Below, piece by piece: positions 33,436-42,158 of a DNA stretch of 64,000 nucleotides. The position numbers and the translations under genes were made by a program. Where the stretch lies: assembly GCF_003426815.1 (NCBI RefSeq), contig NZ_QKYK01000011.1, positions 112,141 through 176,140 on the forward strand. Reading direction: 5' to 3'. The number at the start of each line of letters is the position of its first letter. The stretch's first letter is position 1. Under the pieces are notes generated by a model that ran no database searches, was not told where the DNA came from, and saw nothing but the letters and a program-made list of their open reading frames with translations. Origin of the DNA: Desertimonas flava (lineage in GTDB: Bacteria; Actinomycetota; Acidimicrobiia; Acidimicrobiales; Ilumatobacteraceae).

Positions 33436-34007
33436 CGTGAGCTCTCGAGCATTCGGCGCAACTTGGCGGCTCCCCGGTTGAGATGGTTCTTGAGCGTGGA
33501 CACCGGGATGTCGAGCAGCGCCGCGGCCTCGGCGTACGGGTAGCCGTAGGCGTGGACGAGCATCACGGCAGCGCGCTGATCCCGGTTGAGCTTGGCGAGG
33601 GCGTCGTGCAGTGCCGGGTCGGGCAGGGCAAGGTCGGCGTCGTGCTCCTCGCGGGGCAGCGGTGGGGTTCGTTGCCACCGCGCCTGACGACGTACCGCGG
33701 TCTGGCCCACGCGGTAGAGGTAGCCGACCGGATTGCTCATCGTGGCGAGGCGCTCGCGGTGGGCCCAGGCCCAGGCGATCGCCTCGGCACAGGCCTCCAC
33801 CCCGAGCTCGACGCCGTAGCGGGCCACCAGCGCCCGGCGCAGGCGCAGCGAGGCATCGGCGACGAACGCCTCGAACGACGGCTCCTGCGGCGGCGGATGG
33901 ACGAGGATCGGCGGGTCAGGGATGTCCACACGCGGCTCCGCCGACGCGGCCCGGACGGGCGTGGTGCCCGGTCCGATCCGGGCCACGAGAAGGCCTGCCG
34001 TGCTCAT
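33432..34007 (-). CDS. ECF-type sigma-70 family RNA polymerase sigma factor
   Basis: The 191-residue form starts at ATG 34007. Region 2 is FEAFVADASLRLRRALVARY through EAIAWAWAHRERLATMSNPV and region 4 is LAKLNRDQRAAVMLVHAYGY through IPVSTLKNHLNRGAAKLRRM. The open frame continues upstream through two 32-residue repeats that come from the 96-bp tandem DNA repeat; I reject these as protein because the repeat is non-coding flank of tRNA-Ala. It is translationally coupled to the membrane protein that follows, its likely anti-sigma factor, and probably recruits polymerase to cell-envelope genes. Confidence 0.87.
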   Translation of the reverse strand: MSTAGLLVARIGPGTTPVRAASAEPRVDIPDPPILVHPPPQEPSFEAFVADASLRLRRALVARYGVELGVEACAEAIAWAWAHRERLATMSNPVGYLYRVGQTAVRRQARWQRTPPLPREEHDADLALPDPALHDALAKLNRDQRAAVMLVHAYGYPYAEAAALLDIPVSTLKNHLNRGAAKLRRMLESSR

Positions 34008-34087
34008 CAGCAGGTGAGAGCACCGGCGGGCCAGAATCGATTCGTCGATCCTGCGACCCGAGCGGGGGCGAGGAAGCCCCCGGGCTC

Positions 34088-34279
34088 GTGGAGGCGACAG
34101 CCTCCGGCGTTCGAGCGAGCGCCAGCGAGCCGGACGCCACTGGGGCGCGAGCGCCAGCGAGCGGGGGCGAAGCCCCCGGGCTCGTGGAGACGACAGCCTC
34201 CGGCGTTCGAGCGAGCGCCAGCGAGCCGGACGCCACTGGGGCGCGAGCGCCAGCGAGCGGGGGCGAAGCCCCCGGGCTC
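34088..34279. repeat. Two 96-bp tandem repeats next to tRNA-Ala
   Basis: Units 34088-34183 and 34184-34279 differ at one base. Each begins with GTGGAGACGA (or GTGGAGGCGA), the same bases that form the 3' end of tRNA-Ala at 34280-34289, and ends with GCGGGGGCGAAGCCCCCGGG plus CTC. That last part is an RNA hairpin (GGGGGC, loop, GCCCCC) suitable as the tRNA terminator. A third partial hairpin lies at 34060-34087. The unit length is a multiple of three, which keeps reading frames open through it. Confidence 0.85.
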
Positions 34280-34280
34280 G

Positions 34281-34353
34281 TGGAGACGATGGGACTCGAA
34301 CCCACAACCCCCACCTTGCAAAGGTGATGCGCTACCAATTGCGCCACGTCCCC
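34281..34353 (-). tRNA. tRNA-Ala (anticodon TGC)
   Basis: GGGGACG (5' end at 34353) pairs with CGTCTCC, and the discriminator is A at 34281. The anticodon stem-loop is CACCTTTGCAAGGTG with anticodon TGC, and GGTTCGAGTCC is the T-loop. CCA is not encoded; the 3' flank reads CGAG. A GC-rich hairpin just downstream is repeated in the adjacent tandem repeats. Confidence 0.95.
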
Positions 34354-34419
34354 GAAGGGAGCTTTCACACTACCGCCGCGGCGAGCACGCACGTCACGCG
34401 CGAATCGGCGAGACCGCGG

Positions 34420-34611
34420 CTAGTCCTTGGTGGCGATGGCGTTCGGCGTGACGTTCATCTTCGGCTCGTACTCGGCGACCTCGACGATGCGACCCTCACC
34501 CTGATACTGCGCCCGCAAGGCGGTTCGGCAGTCGTCACACGGGCCGTAGAAGCGTGCGGCAACCGTGCGCCGACAGCGAGGGCAGGTGATCTCGATGGCC
34601 GTGAGCTCCAT
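34420..34611 (-). CDS. Small zinc-ribbon protein
   Basis: This encodes 63 residues from ATG 34611. ITCPRCRRTVAARFYGPCDD then C forms two CxxC knuckles (CPRC and CDDC), a compact zinc ribbon. The tail NVTPNAIATKD is conserved-looking but has no known function. Similar short proteins are common in actinobacterial genomes. It follows the GNAT gene by 11 bases on the same strand and is probably co-transcribed. Confidence 0.75.
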   Translation of the reverse strand: MELTAIEITCPRCRRTVAARFYGPCDDCRTALRAQYQGEGRIVEVAEYEPKMNVTPNAIATKD

Positions 34612-34622
34612 GCTCGGCGACC

Positions 34623-35279
34623 CTACCGCTCCCCGCGAGCGGTGATCAGCACCTCCGACCCGATCGGCACGAAACCGACGGCGAGAAACGATCGCAGCGA
34701 CCGGGCATTGCCCGCCGCCACCTGGGCGAAGCACCAGTCGTCGGGGTCGACGTGCGTCAGGCCGGCGGCGATGAGGGCCCGGCCGCGTCCGGCGGCAACT
34801 CGCGACGGGTCGAACAGCTCGACCGACAGCTCGGTGCGACCGGCGAGTCCGGTGCCCACGATGGCCAGGCCGGCATCGTCGCCGAACACCCGCACGCCGG
34901 CGCGGTGCTCCTCAGCCCGGTGCACCCGGGAGTGGGCGCGGGCCGGATCGTCGATGGCCAACTCGCGCACATCCGCCGAACCTCCGCCCCGCCCGCGAGC
35001 GGCGAGCACCACGTCGGTGGAGCCGACGACGCCCCACGACCCGGCCAGCCACGACAGCAACGTCGGGGCGAACACCCCGCCGAATCCGCCGCCGGCATCG
35101 TCCTGCTGCCGTGCCCCGATCTCGGCCGGATCGACGGACGCGAGCACGAACGCGTGGCCCGTGAAGCCGACCACGGCCACGGTCCCGTCGGCGTCGGGCG
35201 CGAAGACCTCGGTCGCACCGTCGGCCTCGGGAAAGCGTCCGTGGGCGGCGTCGATCAGGATCGGCAGCAACGGGTGCAC
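34623..35279 (-). CDS. GNAT-family N-acetyltransferase
   Basis: I chose GTG 35279, giving 218 residues that start MHPLLPILIDAAHGRFPEAD, as family members start with a similar His-Pro-Leu segment; an ATG at 35327 is an alternative. FTGHAFVLASV, the basic GRGRALIAAGL and FAQVAAGNARSLRSFLAVGF followed by VPIGSEVLI match the acetyl-CoA site of a GNAT fold. The substrate is unknown. The gene is divergent from the molybdopterin oxidoreductase. Confidence 0.82.
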   Translation of the reverse strand: MHPLLPILIDAAHGRFPEADGATEVFAPDADGTVAVVGFTGHAFVLASVDPAEIGARQQDDAGGGFGGVFAPTLLSWLAGSWGVVGSTDVVLAARGRGGGSADVRELAIDDPARAHSRVHRAEEHRAGVRVFGDDAGLAIVGTGLAGRTELSVELFDPSRVAAGRGRALIAAGLTHVDPDDWCFAQVAAGNARSLRSFLAVGFVPIGSEVLITARGER

Positions 35280-35333
35280 GGCCCGGACGGTATCGGCCGA
35301 GGTGCCCGTCCACGGCCGCCCTACCATGCAGTG

Positions 35334-37445
35334 ATGACCGCCAATCAGACCGTCGAGGCCACTCGGCCGACGAACGGCGGCGCGACCCGCGTCGTCAGCG
35401 GAACATGCCACCACGACTGTCCAGATTCGTGCGGTTGGCACGTGACGGTCACCGAGTCCGACACCGGGCCGGTCGCCGTGAAGATGCGGGGCAACCCCGA
35501 TCACCCCTACAGCCAGGGCGAGCTGTGCCCCAAGGTCAACCGCTTCATCGACCGCGTGTACAGCCCCGATCGCATCCTCACGCCACTGCGCCGGGTCGGG
35601 CCCAAGGGCGAAGCCCGCTTCGAGGCGATCACATGGGACGAGGCCCTCGCCGCGATCGCCGAGCGCCTCCACGACGTCATCGACACGTACGGTCCCGAGG
35701 CCGTGCTGCCGTTCAGCGACGCCGGCAACCAGAGCCTGCTGTCGGTGATGGGCATGGACAGCCGCTTCTTCCATCACATGGGAGCCAGCCGTCTCGTCCG
35801 TGCCCTGTGCGGGCCCACCGTCGGTGCCGGCATTTCGATGACGAACGGGACCGGTCGCACGCTCGATCCGATGCAGCTCGAGCACAGCCGGCTCATCGTC
35901 ATCTGGGGAAGCAACACCCGCCTGACGAACCGCCACCTGTGGCCGACCATCGAGGCCGCCCGGGCCGCCGGCGCCCGCATCGTGGTCATCGACCCGCTGC
36001 GCACGATCACCGCCGAGGCCGCCGACGAGTTCATCCAGCCGCTGCCCGGCACCGACGTGGCCTTGATGCTGGCGATGATGCACGTGCTGATCCGCGACGG
36101 TCTCGTCGATCGGGCGTGGGTGGACGACCACACGATCGGCTTCGACGAGTTGGCGGCCCACGTCGCGTCGTGGACGCCGCAGCGAGCCGCCGAGATCTGC
36201 GGCCTCGACGTCGACGTGATCGAGCGGCTCGCCACCGACTACGGCACGATCCGCCCGGCGGCGATCCGTTCCCTCATCGGCGCCGAGCACCACACCAACG
36301 GGGCGATGTTCTACCGCACGTTGGCGGTGCTGCCGGCGCTCGTCGGTGCGTGGCACGACGTCGGTGGTGGACTGTCGCGCAGCGTCGGCACGTATCAGGA
36401 CGAACTGGTCGACGAGGCCGCGCTGTTCCGGTCCGATCTGCTCGCCGGGCGCGAACCGCGTTGGCTCAACATGAGCCGTCTGGGCGAGGCGCTCACCGAT
36501 CCGGCGCTCGATCCCCCGGTACAGGCGATGGTGGTGTGGAACGCCAACCCGCTCGTCACCGTGCCCAACGCCGAGCTCACGCGTCGCGGCCTCGCCCGAG
36601 ACGACCTGTTCACCGTCGTCCACGAGCAGTTCCTCACCGACACCGCTCGCTACGCCGACATCGTCCTCCCCGCGGCCACCCAGATCGAGATCACCGACGT
36701 CGTGCCGGCCTGGGGTCACCTGTGGATGGGCTGGAACGAGGCGGCCATCCCGCCGCGCGGCGAGTCGTGCAGCAACACCGAGCTGTTCCGCCGCCTGGCC
36801 GGGGCGATGGGCTACACCGAACCGGCGCTGTTCGACGATGACGAGACACTGCTCGAGCACGCGCTGGGCGCCAAGGTCGACCTCGCCAGACTGCGCGCCG
36901 ACGGGTGGGTCCGGGTGCCCTACCCCGACGACGGTCGGCCGTTCGGCAGCGGCGTGTTCCCCACGTCGTCGGGCCGCGTCGAGTTGGTCAGCGAGCGCCT
37001 GCGCGGGCTCGGGCAGCCGGCGCTCCCCGACTTCGTCCCGCCGGCCGAAGGGCCCCACGGTGACCCCGAGCTGCGATCGCGCTACCCGCTCCAGCTGATG
37101 ACGCCCAAGCACCACAGCCGATTCCTCAACTCGAGCTACTCGCAGCTCCCCAAGCACGGGCCGGCCGAGGGTCAGCCGTTCGTCGAACTGTCCGGACACG
37201 ACGCCGCCATCCGCGGGCTCGCCGACGGCGACCTCGCCGAGGTGTTCAACGACCGGGCGTCGGTGCGCGTGCCGGTGCGGATCGGCAACCGTGTTCGGCC
37301 CGGGGTGGTGTCGATCCCGTGGGGCTGGTGGGCCAGCCAGCATCCCGACGGCCGATCGGCCAACGCCCTCACCAACGACACCCTCACCGACTGGGGCGGC
37401 GGCGTCGCCTACTCCGACACGCTGGTCGAGGTCCGAGCCACCTGA
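35334..37445 (+). CDS. Molybdopterin-dependent oxidoreductase (DMSO reductase family)
   Basis: The protein has 703 residues from ATG 35334. An N-terminal 4Fe-4S site is formed by C25, C29, C33 (CHHDCPDSC) and C65 (ELCPK). SDAGNQSLL, IVIWGSNTRLTNRHLWPTI and VVWNANPLVTVPN match the molybdopterin-guanine-dinucleotide binding domains, and the C-terminal 120 residues are the Molydop_binding beta barrel. It lacks a Tat signal, so it is cytoplasmic. Related proteins act as formate dehydrogenase-like or other oxotransferases. No small subunit gene is adjacent. A strong hairpin follows its stop. Confidence 0.9.
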   Translation: MTANQTVEATRPTNGGATRVVSGTCHHDCPDSCGWHVTVTESDTGPVAVKMRGNPDHPYSQGELCPKVNRFIDRVYSPDRILTPLRRVGPKGEARFEAITWDEALAAIAERLHDVIDTYGPEAVLPFSDAGNQSLLSVMGMDSRFFHHMGASRLVRALCGPTVGAGISMTNGTGRTLDPMQLEHSRLIVIWGSNTRLTNRHLWPTIEAARAAGARIVVIDPLRTITAEAADEFIQPLPGTDVALMLAMMHVLIRDGLVDRAWVDDHTIGFDELAAHVASWTPQRAAEICGLDVDVIERLATDYGTIRPAAIRSLIGAEHHTNGAMFYRTLAVLPALVGAWHDVGGGLSRSVGTYQDELVDEAALFRSDLLAGREPRWLNMSRLGEALTDPALDPPVQAMVVWNANPLVTVPNAELTRRGLARDDLFTVVHEQFLTDTARYADIVLPAATQIEITDVVPAWGHLWMGWNEAAIPPRGESCSNTELFRRLAGAMGYTEPALFDDDETLLEHALGAKVDLARLRADGWVRVPYPDDGRPFGSGVFPTSSGRVELVSERLRGLGQPALPDFVPPAEGPHGDPELRSRYPLQLMTPKHHSRFLNSSYSQLPKHGPAEGQPFVELSGHDAAIRGLADGDLAEVFNDRASVRVPVRIGNRVRPGVVSIPWGWWASQHPDGRSANALTNDTLTDWGGGVAYSDTLVEVRAT

Positions 37446-37451
37446 CCGATC

Positions 37452-37478
37452 CCGAGATAGTGCCTGGCACTATCTCGG
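37452..37478. terminator. 12-bp-stem hairpin after the molybdopterin oxidoreductase
   Basis: CCGAGATAGTGC pairs exactly with GCACTATCTCGG around the loop CTG; flanking GACCG and CGGTC extend the structure. It starts seven bases after the stop and lies 44 bases before the next start. The centre GTGCCTGGCAC also occurs at 26241-26251. There is no T-tract. Confidence 0.65.
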
Positions 37479-37521
37479 AGCGGTCCTCCCTGGTGGAACC
37501 CCTGCAAGTAGCCTCCGGAGC

Positions 37522-38772
37522 GTGGCTGCCGGTGACCTGATCTACGCCTTCCGGGTGATGCGCCTGCCGCTGCTCGACGCCGGCGGCGCCACCGTCGGAC
37601 GCGTCCAGGACCTGGTCGTCGTGCCCGGTCGTCCGGGGTCGGCACCGCGGGTCGTCGGGTTCGTGGCCGAGAGCCAACGCCGCAAGATCTTCGTCAACGC
37701 CAACCGCGTCGCCGAGCTCGCCAGCAACGGCGCCCAGCTGCGCAGCTGGGACGTCGACCTCCATCCGTTCAAGCCCAAGCCGGGCGAGGTGCTCGTCGGA
37801 CGAGACCTGCTCGATCGCCGGCTCGGCGACGAGACGGTCAGCGACGTCGGCCTCCGCGGCGTCGACCACGCATCGGGGCGCTACTGGGAGATCGCCAAGG
37901 TCCGCCTGGTCAAGCGCAACCTGCTCCGCCGCAAGCCGAGCTATCGGCTCGTCGACGCCGACGAGGTGCCCGGCCTGTTCGCTCCTGCGAGCGAGGTGGC
38001 CGCCGAGGCCGCCCGCCTGCGCGACCTCCACCCGGCCGAGGTGGCCAACATCGTGCGGGCCCTCCCCCTCGCCCGTCGCCGCCAGATCGCCGCAGCGATG
38101 GACGACGAACGGCTGGCCGACGTCCTCGAGGAGCTCTCCGAGGCCGAACAGATCCATCTCATCGGCGGCCTCGACCTCGACCGCCTGCTCGACGTGCTCG
38201 ACGAGATGGAGTACGACGATCTCGTCGACCTGCTCGGCGAGATGCCCGGCGAGCAGCGCAGCCGGATCCTCGAGGCGATGGATGCCGACGACGCCGACGT
38301 CGTCCGCCGGCTGCTGTCCTACGAGGCCGCCACGGCCGGCGGCATGATGACGCCTGAGTTGATCATCCTCGGGCCCACCGCCACCGTGGCCGAGGCGCTG
38401 GCCCAGATCCGCGACCCCGACTGGGTGGTCAGCATCGCCGCCCAGGTGTTCGTGTGCCAGCCGCCGTTCAAGGCGCCCACCGGCCGCTTCCTCGGCACGG
38501 CCCACTTCCAGCGGCTGCTGCGCGAGTCGCCGAGCACGGAACTGCGCAACTGCGTCTCCAACGACCCCGTGGTGCAGCCCGACGCCACCGACCGTGCCGT
38601 CGCCGAGCAGCTCGCCCGCTACGACATGCTCGCCATCGCCGTGTGCGACGCCACCGGGCAACTCCTCGGCGCCGTCACCGTCGACGACGTCCTCGACCGC
38701 CAGCTCGGATCGGGCTGGCGCCAGCGCCACCGCAACCTCCCGGCAACCACCAGCTCGACGCGACGCGCCTGA
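37522..38772 (+). CDS. MgtE N-domain and CBS protein without membrane part
   Basis: The 416-residue protein starts at GTG 37522. Residues 1-160 contain a PRC-barrel-like N-terminus (GRVQDLVVVPG, then EIAKVRLVKRN), residues about 165-290 the helical MgtE N-domain (HPAEVANIVRALPLARRRQI, EMEYDDLVDLLGEMP) and the end a CBS pair (TAGGMMTPELIILGPTATVA and DDVLDRQLG). In magnesium channels this part senses Mg and gates the pore, but no transmembrane domain follows. It may be a soluble Mg or nucleotide sensor. The stop overlaps the next start. Confidence 0.88.
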   Translation: MAAGDLIYAFRVMRLPLLDAGGATVGRVQDLVVVPGRPGSAPRVVGFVAESQRRKIFVNANRVAELASNGAQLRSWDVDLHPFKPKPGEVLVGRDLLDRRLGDETVSDVGLRGVDHASGRYWEIAKVRLVKRNLLRRKPSYRLVDADEVPGLFAPASEVAAEAARLRDLHPAEVANIVRALPLARRRQIAAAMDDERLADVLEELSEAEQIHLIGGLDLDRLLDVLDEMEYDDLVDLLGEMPGEQRSRILEAMDADDADVVRRLLSYEAATAGGMMTPELIILGPTATVAEALAQIRDPDWVVSIAAQVFVCQPPFKAPTGRFLGTAHFQRLLRESPSTELRNCVSNDPVVQPDATDRAVAEQLARYDMLAIAVCDATGQLLGAVTVDDVLDRQLGSGWRQRHRNLPATTSSTRRA

Positions 38773-39266
38773 TGGTCAAGCGACGCGAAGATCTCACGGC
38801 CCCACGCGAGGCCCGGCGCATCGGCATGAGCTACGACGCCGATGCCTTCGGCCAGTTCTCCGAGGGCATCGCCCGCTACCTCGGCACGGCGCGCTTCCTC
38901 GTGTGGCAGACCGCCGTCATCATCGTGTGGATCAGCTGGAACCTCGCCGTTCCCGAGCGCATCCAGTTCGACCCTTGGGACCGCGGCCTCGTGCTGCTGA
39001 CCCTCGTCCTGTCGCTCCAGGCGTCCTACGCCGCTCCGCTCATCCTGCTCGCCCAGAACCGGCAGGAGGCACGCGACCGAGTCCAGGCAGCCACCGATCG
39101 CAACGTCTCCGAGCGGACCCAGAGCGACACCGAGTTCCTCGCCCGCGAGCTGGCGGGTGTGCGGCTGATGCTCTCCGACGTCGTCACCGGCGAGGAGCTG
39201 CGCGAACAGCTCGCCGAGCTGGCCGCCAAGGTCGACGAGCTCAGTCGGCGTCTCGAGGAGCGCTGA
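38772..39266 (+). CDS. DUF1003 membrane protein
   Basis: This encodes 164 residues from ATG 38772, overlapping the previous stop by one base. Two hydrophobic segments (LVWQTAVIIVWISWNLAV and LVLLTLVLSLQASYAAPLIL) are separated by FDPWDR, and QNRQEARDR follows, the pattern of the DUF1003 family. The C-terminal half is a long charged helix, probably coiled coil. The pairing with an MgtE_N/CBS protein is common in actinobacteria, suggesting a joint membrane role, perhaps in Mg homeostasis. The 3' end overlaps the convergent HxlR gene by 26 bases. Confidence 0.88.
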   Translation: MVKRREDLTAPREARRIGMSYDADAFGQFSEGIARYLGTARFLVWQTAVIIVWISWNLAVPERIQFDPWDRGLVLLTLVLSLQASYAAPLILLAQNRQEARDRVQAATDRNVSERTQSDTEFLARELAGVRLMLSDVVTGEELREQLAELAAKVDELSRRLEER

Positions 39267-39735
39267 CCGTCGCCGCGTAGTTGCGATTGCGCACGATGCG
39301 GGTGCGCCGGATGTCGACGCGGGCGCCGCTGTTCTCGTCGACGACGACGGGACGGATCTCCTGCTTGGTCTCGGGGTCGAGCAGGGCGACGGGGGCGACA
39401 CCGGACCCGTCACCGGGTGGCCACATCCAGTCCGATCCCCAGCGCCACATCGCCGCCAGCACGTCCCAGAACGCCCGGCCCTTGTCGGTGAGCCGGTAGT
39501 CGTAGCGGGGCGGGTGCTGGGCGTACTCGACCTTGACCAGCAGGCCCTCCTCGACGAGGCGTGTCAGGCGCTGGGCGAGGATCGGCCGGCTGCATCCGAT
39601 CGATTGCTGGATGTCGTCGAAGCGTGAGCGACCGGCGAACACCTCGCGCATCACGATCGGCGTCCACCAGTCGCCGACCAGGTCGGTGACCCGGGCGATG
39701 GGACACGGCCAGTCGTCGAATCGCGTACGGCGCAC
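39241..39735 (-). CDS. HxlR-family winged-helix regulator
   Basis: The 164-residue protein starts at GTG 39735. WPCPIARVTDLVGDWWTPIV has the conserved Cys, and FDDIQQSIGCSRPILAQRLT with YDYRLTDKGRAFWDVLAAMW completes the HxlR helix-turn-helix. HxlR proteins respond to aldehydes, quinones or thiol stress through a Cys. It lies 40 bases downstream of the second molybdopterin oxidoreductase on the same strand and may regulate that operon. Its end overlaps the DUF1003 gene. Confidence 0.9.
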   Translation of the reverse strand: MRRTRFDDWPCPIARVTDLVGDWWTPIVMREVFAGRSRFDDIQQSIGCSRPILAQRLTRLVEEGLLVKVEYAQHPPRYDYRLTDKGRAFWDVLAAMWRWGSDWMWPPGDGSGVAPVALLDPETKQEIRPVVVDENSGARVDIRRTRIVRNRNYAATVSAPRDAD

Positions 39736-39775
39736 GACATCAACCTACTGACGTCGGGCGCCGGTGCCCGGCGAC

Positions 39776-42043
39776 TCACGCACCGGCGACCGGCTCGAGG
39801 CGGGCCGGCACGTGCTTGTGCCACGGCGTGCCGGCCACCCAGTCACGGTCCTCGGTCGCCGTCAGCTCGTTGGGCGCCACGCCCGTGGTCACCGGCGTCG
39901 CACCGTCCATCGCGTAGTCGAGGCCGAGCCCGTTGGGCAGCGAGATGTGGCCGGCCTGCATCGCCTCGTCGACGTCCGCCGTCGCCACCGCCGAGCCGCG
40001 CCGGGTCGTCACGCGCACGGCGTCGCCCGTGCCGATGCCGAGACGATCGGCGTCGGCCGGCGACACCCGGAGGGCACCGGCGGGATCACGCTTGCGCCAG
40101 GTCGGATCGCGCAGGATCGTGTTCGCCGTGAACGACCGGCGCTCCCCGGCGGACAGCACGAACGGATACTCCGGGTCGGTCGACGGTCCCGGCTCGTCGG
40201 CCAGGCCGCGCAGTTCGGTGAGCATCTCGTCGATCGCCAGATGGAGCCGTCCGTCGTCGGTGCGCAGGCGGTCCCACGCCACCTCGTAGTCGTCCTCGGA
40301 GAAGACCACGCCGGACCGCCCGGCCAGGATGGCGTCGAACAGGGCCTCGCCGTCGGCGTGACCGGCGGCGGCGACCGATGCCGGGTAGGTCTGGGCACAG
40401 CGGTGGGCGGCGGCCCACAGGGCGGCGGCGGGGGCCGCCCCGTCGGGGAGGGTCGGACCGAGGGCTCGGTAGAGCACGACCGGTCCGAGGCGGCCGAGGT
40501 CGGGATCGGCGGCGACGGCTTCGAAGAAGGCGCCGGCGAACTCGGTCCGACCCCGTTCGGCCGCCTCGCGCAGCGTTGCCATCACGCCGGGATCGAGCAC
40601 GCCCAGCGCTTCGCACAGACGGGCGTGGATCTCGGGCTCGCCGAGCGTGCCGGGGAGCGGCTCCAGCAGCGGTCGGCGGAGGTGGAACACGTTGTGCGGG
40701 AACTCGAAGTTGAAGAACGTCGCCTCCCACTTCTCGAACTGCGACGACGCCGGCAGCACGTAGTCGGCGAGCCGGGCCGTCTCGGTCATCGCCACGTCGA
40801 TCACGACGAGCAGCTCGAGGGCCTCGAGCGCCTCGCGCATGTGTTGGCTGTCAGCGAGCGAGTGGGCCGGGTTGCCGCTCTCGACGAGCATCGCCCGGTA
40901 CCGCGCCGGATGATCGGCGAGGATCTCCTCGGCGATCACGTTGCACGGCACCAGGCCTGAGATGATGCGGGCTCCGGCCACGGGACTGCGTCGCGACGAG
41001 CCCCGCCCGCTGACGGCCGACCCGGCGAGGTTGACCAGCGTGGTCGGCACGTACTGGGCTCCGGGGATCCCGAAGTTGCCGGTGAGCATCCACAGCAACT
41101 TGTCGAGGTAGCTCGTGAGCGTGGAGTGCAGCGACATCTGCACGCCGAGGTCCTCGAACACGGCCACGCTCGACGCCGCCGCGATGCGCCTCGCCGTCGA
41201 TCGCAGGACCGATTCGTCGATGCCGCAGATGGCGGCGTAAGCGGCGATGTCGACCTCACGCAGCACGGCGACCACCTCGTCGAGCCCGGTGGCGTGCTCG
41301 GCCAGCCAGGTCGTCGACAGGAGACCTTCGTCGACGTACGCGGCGCACAGCGCGGCGAGGCACCACGCATCGGTTCCCGGCCGGACCTGCAGGTGGATGT
41401 CGGCGAGGTCGGCCGTCTCGGTGCGCCGAGGATCGATGACGATCATCGTGCGCGCCGGGTCGCGGGCGATCTCCTTCAGGGTCGTGCGGGCGTGGGGGAT
41501 CCCGTGCGACTGCCACGGGTTCTTGCCGAGGAACACGGCGACCTCGGCGTGCTCGAAGTCCCCGCGCACCATGGCGCCCATCATGTGGGCATTGACCCAG
41601 AACTCTCCGGTCTTCTCCTGGGCGAGGGCGCTGGAGCGGAATCGCGAACCGAGGGCGGCCCTGGTGGCCGACGAGTAGGCACCGCCCAGATGGTTCCCCT
41701 GGCCACCGCCGCCGTAGTAGAAGATCGACTCCCCGCCGTGGGTGTCGCGAACGGCGGCGAAGCGGTCGGCGACCTCACGGATCGCCGTGTCCCAGTCGAT
41801 CTCCTCGAACGTCCCGTCGTCGCGGCGACGCAGCGGTGACGTGAGACGGTGCGTGCCGTTCTGGTAGTGGTCGAGTCGCAGTGCCTTCTCGCACGTGTAC
41901 CCCTGCGATCCGGGGTGTGCCTTGTCGCCGCGGATGCGCTCGAAGCGCCGTCCGTCCTCACCGCCGAGCCGCACCTCCACGCCGCAATTGCACTCGCACA
42001 AGATGCACGCGGTCTGTTGCCACGCCGTCTCCGTCACCGTCAT
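39776..42043 (-). CDS. Molybdopterin oxidoreductase (nitrate reductase/formate dehydrogenase-like)
   Basis: The product has 755 residues from ATG 42043, preceded by GGAGGGG. The 4Fe-4S site is C13-x2-C16-x3-C20 (CILCECNC) and C51 (GYTCEK). VFLGKNPWQSHGI, VIDPRRTETADLAD, LVESGNPAHSLAD and the C-terminal ADRLGIGTGDAVRV barrel match the DMSO-reductase family. It has no signal peptide, so it is cytoplasmic. Similarity seems closer to assimilatory nitrate reductase or NAD-linked formate dehydrogenase catalytic subunits, but no partner subunit genes are adjacent and the substrate cannot be fixed. The HxlR gene follows after 40 bases. Confidence 0.9.
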   Translation of the reverse strand: MTVTETAWQQTACILCECNCGVEVRLGGEDGRRFERIRGDKAHPGSQGYTCEKALRLDHYQNGTHRLTSPLRRRDDGTFEEIDWDTAIREVADRFAAVRDTHGGESIFYYGGGGQGNHLGGAYSSATRAALGSRFRSSALAQEKTGEFWVNAHMMGAMVRGDFEHAEVAVFLGKNPWQSHGIPHARTTLKEIARDPARTMIVIDPRRTETADLADIHLQVRPGTDAWCLAALCAAYVDEGLLSTTWLAEHATGLDEVVAVLREVDIAAYAAICGIDESVLRSTARRIAAASSVAVFEDLGVQMSLHSTLTSYLDKLLWMLTGNFGIPGAQYVPTTLVNLAGSAVSGRGSSRRSPVAGARIISGLVPCNVIAEEILADHPARYRAMLVESGNPAHSLADSQHMREALEALELLVVIDVAMTETARLADYVLPASSQFEKWEATFFNFEFPHNVFHLRRPLLEPLPGTLGEPEIHARLCEALGVLDPGVMATLREAAERGRTEFAGAFFEAVAADPDLGRLGPVVLYRALGPTLPDGAAPAAALWAAAHRCAQTYPASVAAAGHADGEALFDAILAGRSGVVFSEDDYEVAWDRLRTDDGRLHLAIDEMLTELRGLADEPGPSTDPEYPFVLSAGERRSFTANTILRDPTWRKRDPAGALRVSPADADRLGIGTGDAVRVTTRRGSAVATADVDEAMQAGHISLPNGLGLDYAMDGATPVTTGVAPNELTATEDRDWVAGTPWHKHVPARLEPVAGA

Positions 42044-42158
42044 ATCCCCTCCGACCTGCCTGTTCGGGCCGATCTCCTCGCCCGCAGCTAGTGAGTTCAA
42101 TGACAGAATGCACCCCGTGGCGATGTGTCGTCAATGATCGGATCTGCGACGAGAGTTG

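Noticed and set aside
34088..34279. Possible CRISPR array from regular repeats
   Set aside because: Only two contiguous 96-bp units with no unique spacers, and no cas genes in the window.
34008..34307. N-terminal extension of the sigma factor with two 32-residue repeats
   Set aside because: The repeats come from a tandem DNA repeat made of tRNA-Ala 3' sequence, whose unit is a multiple of three and so leaves the frame open.
34623..37343. A 906-residue open frame on the minus strand
   Set aside because: Only its last 218 residues are the real GNAT protein; the rest is antisense to the molybdopterin oxidoreductase.
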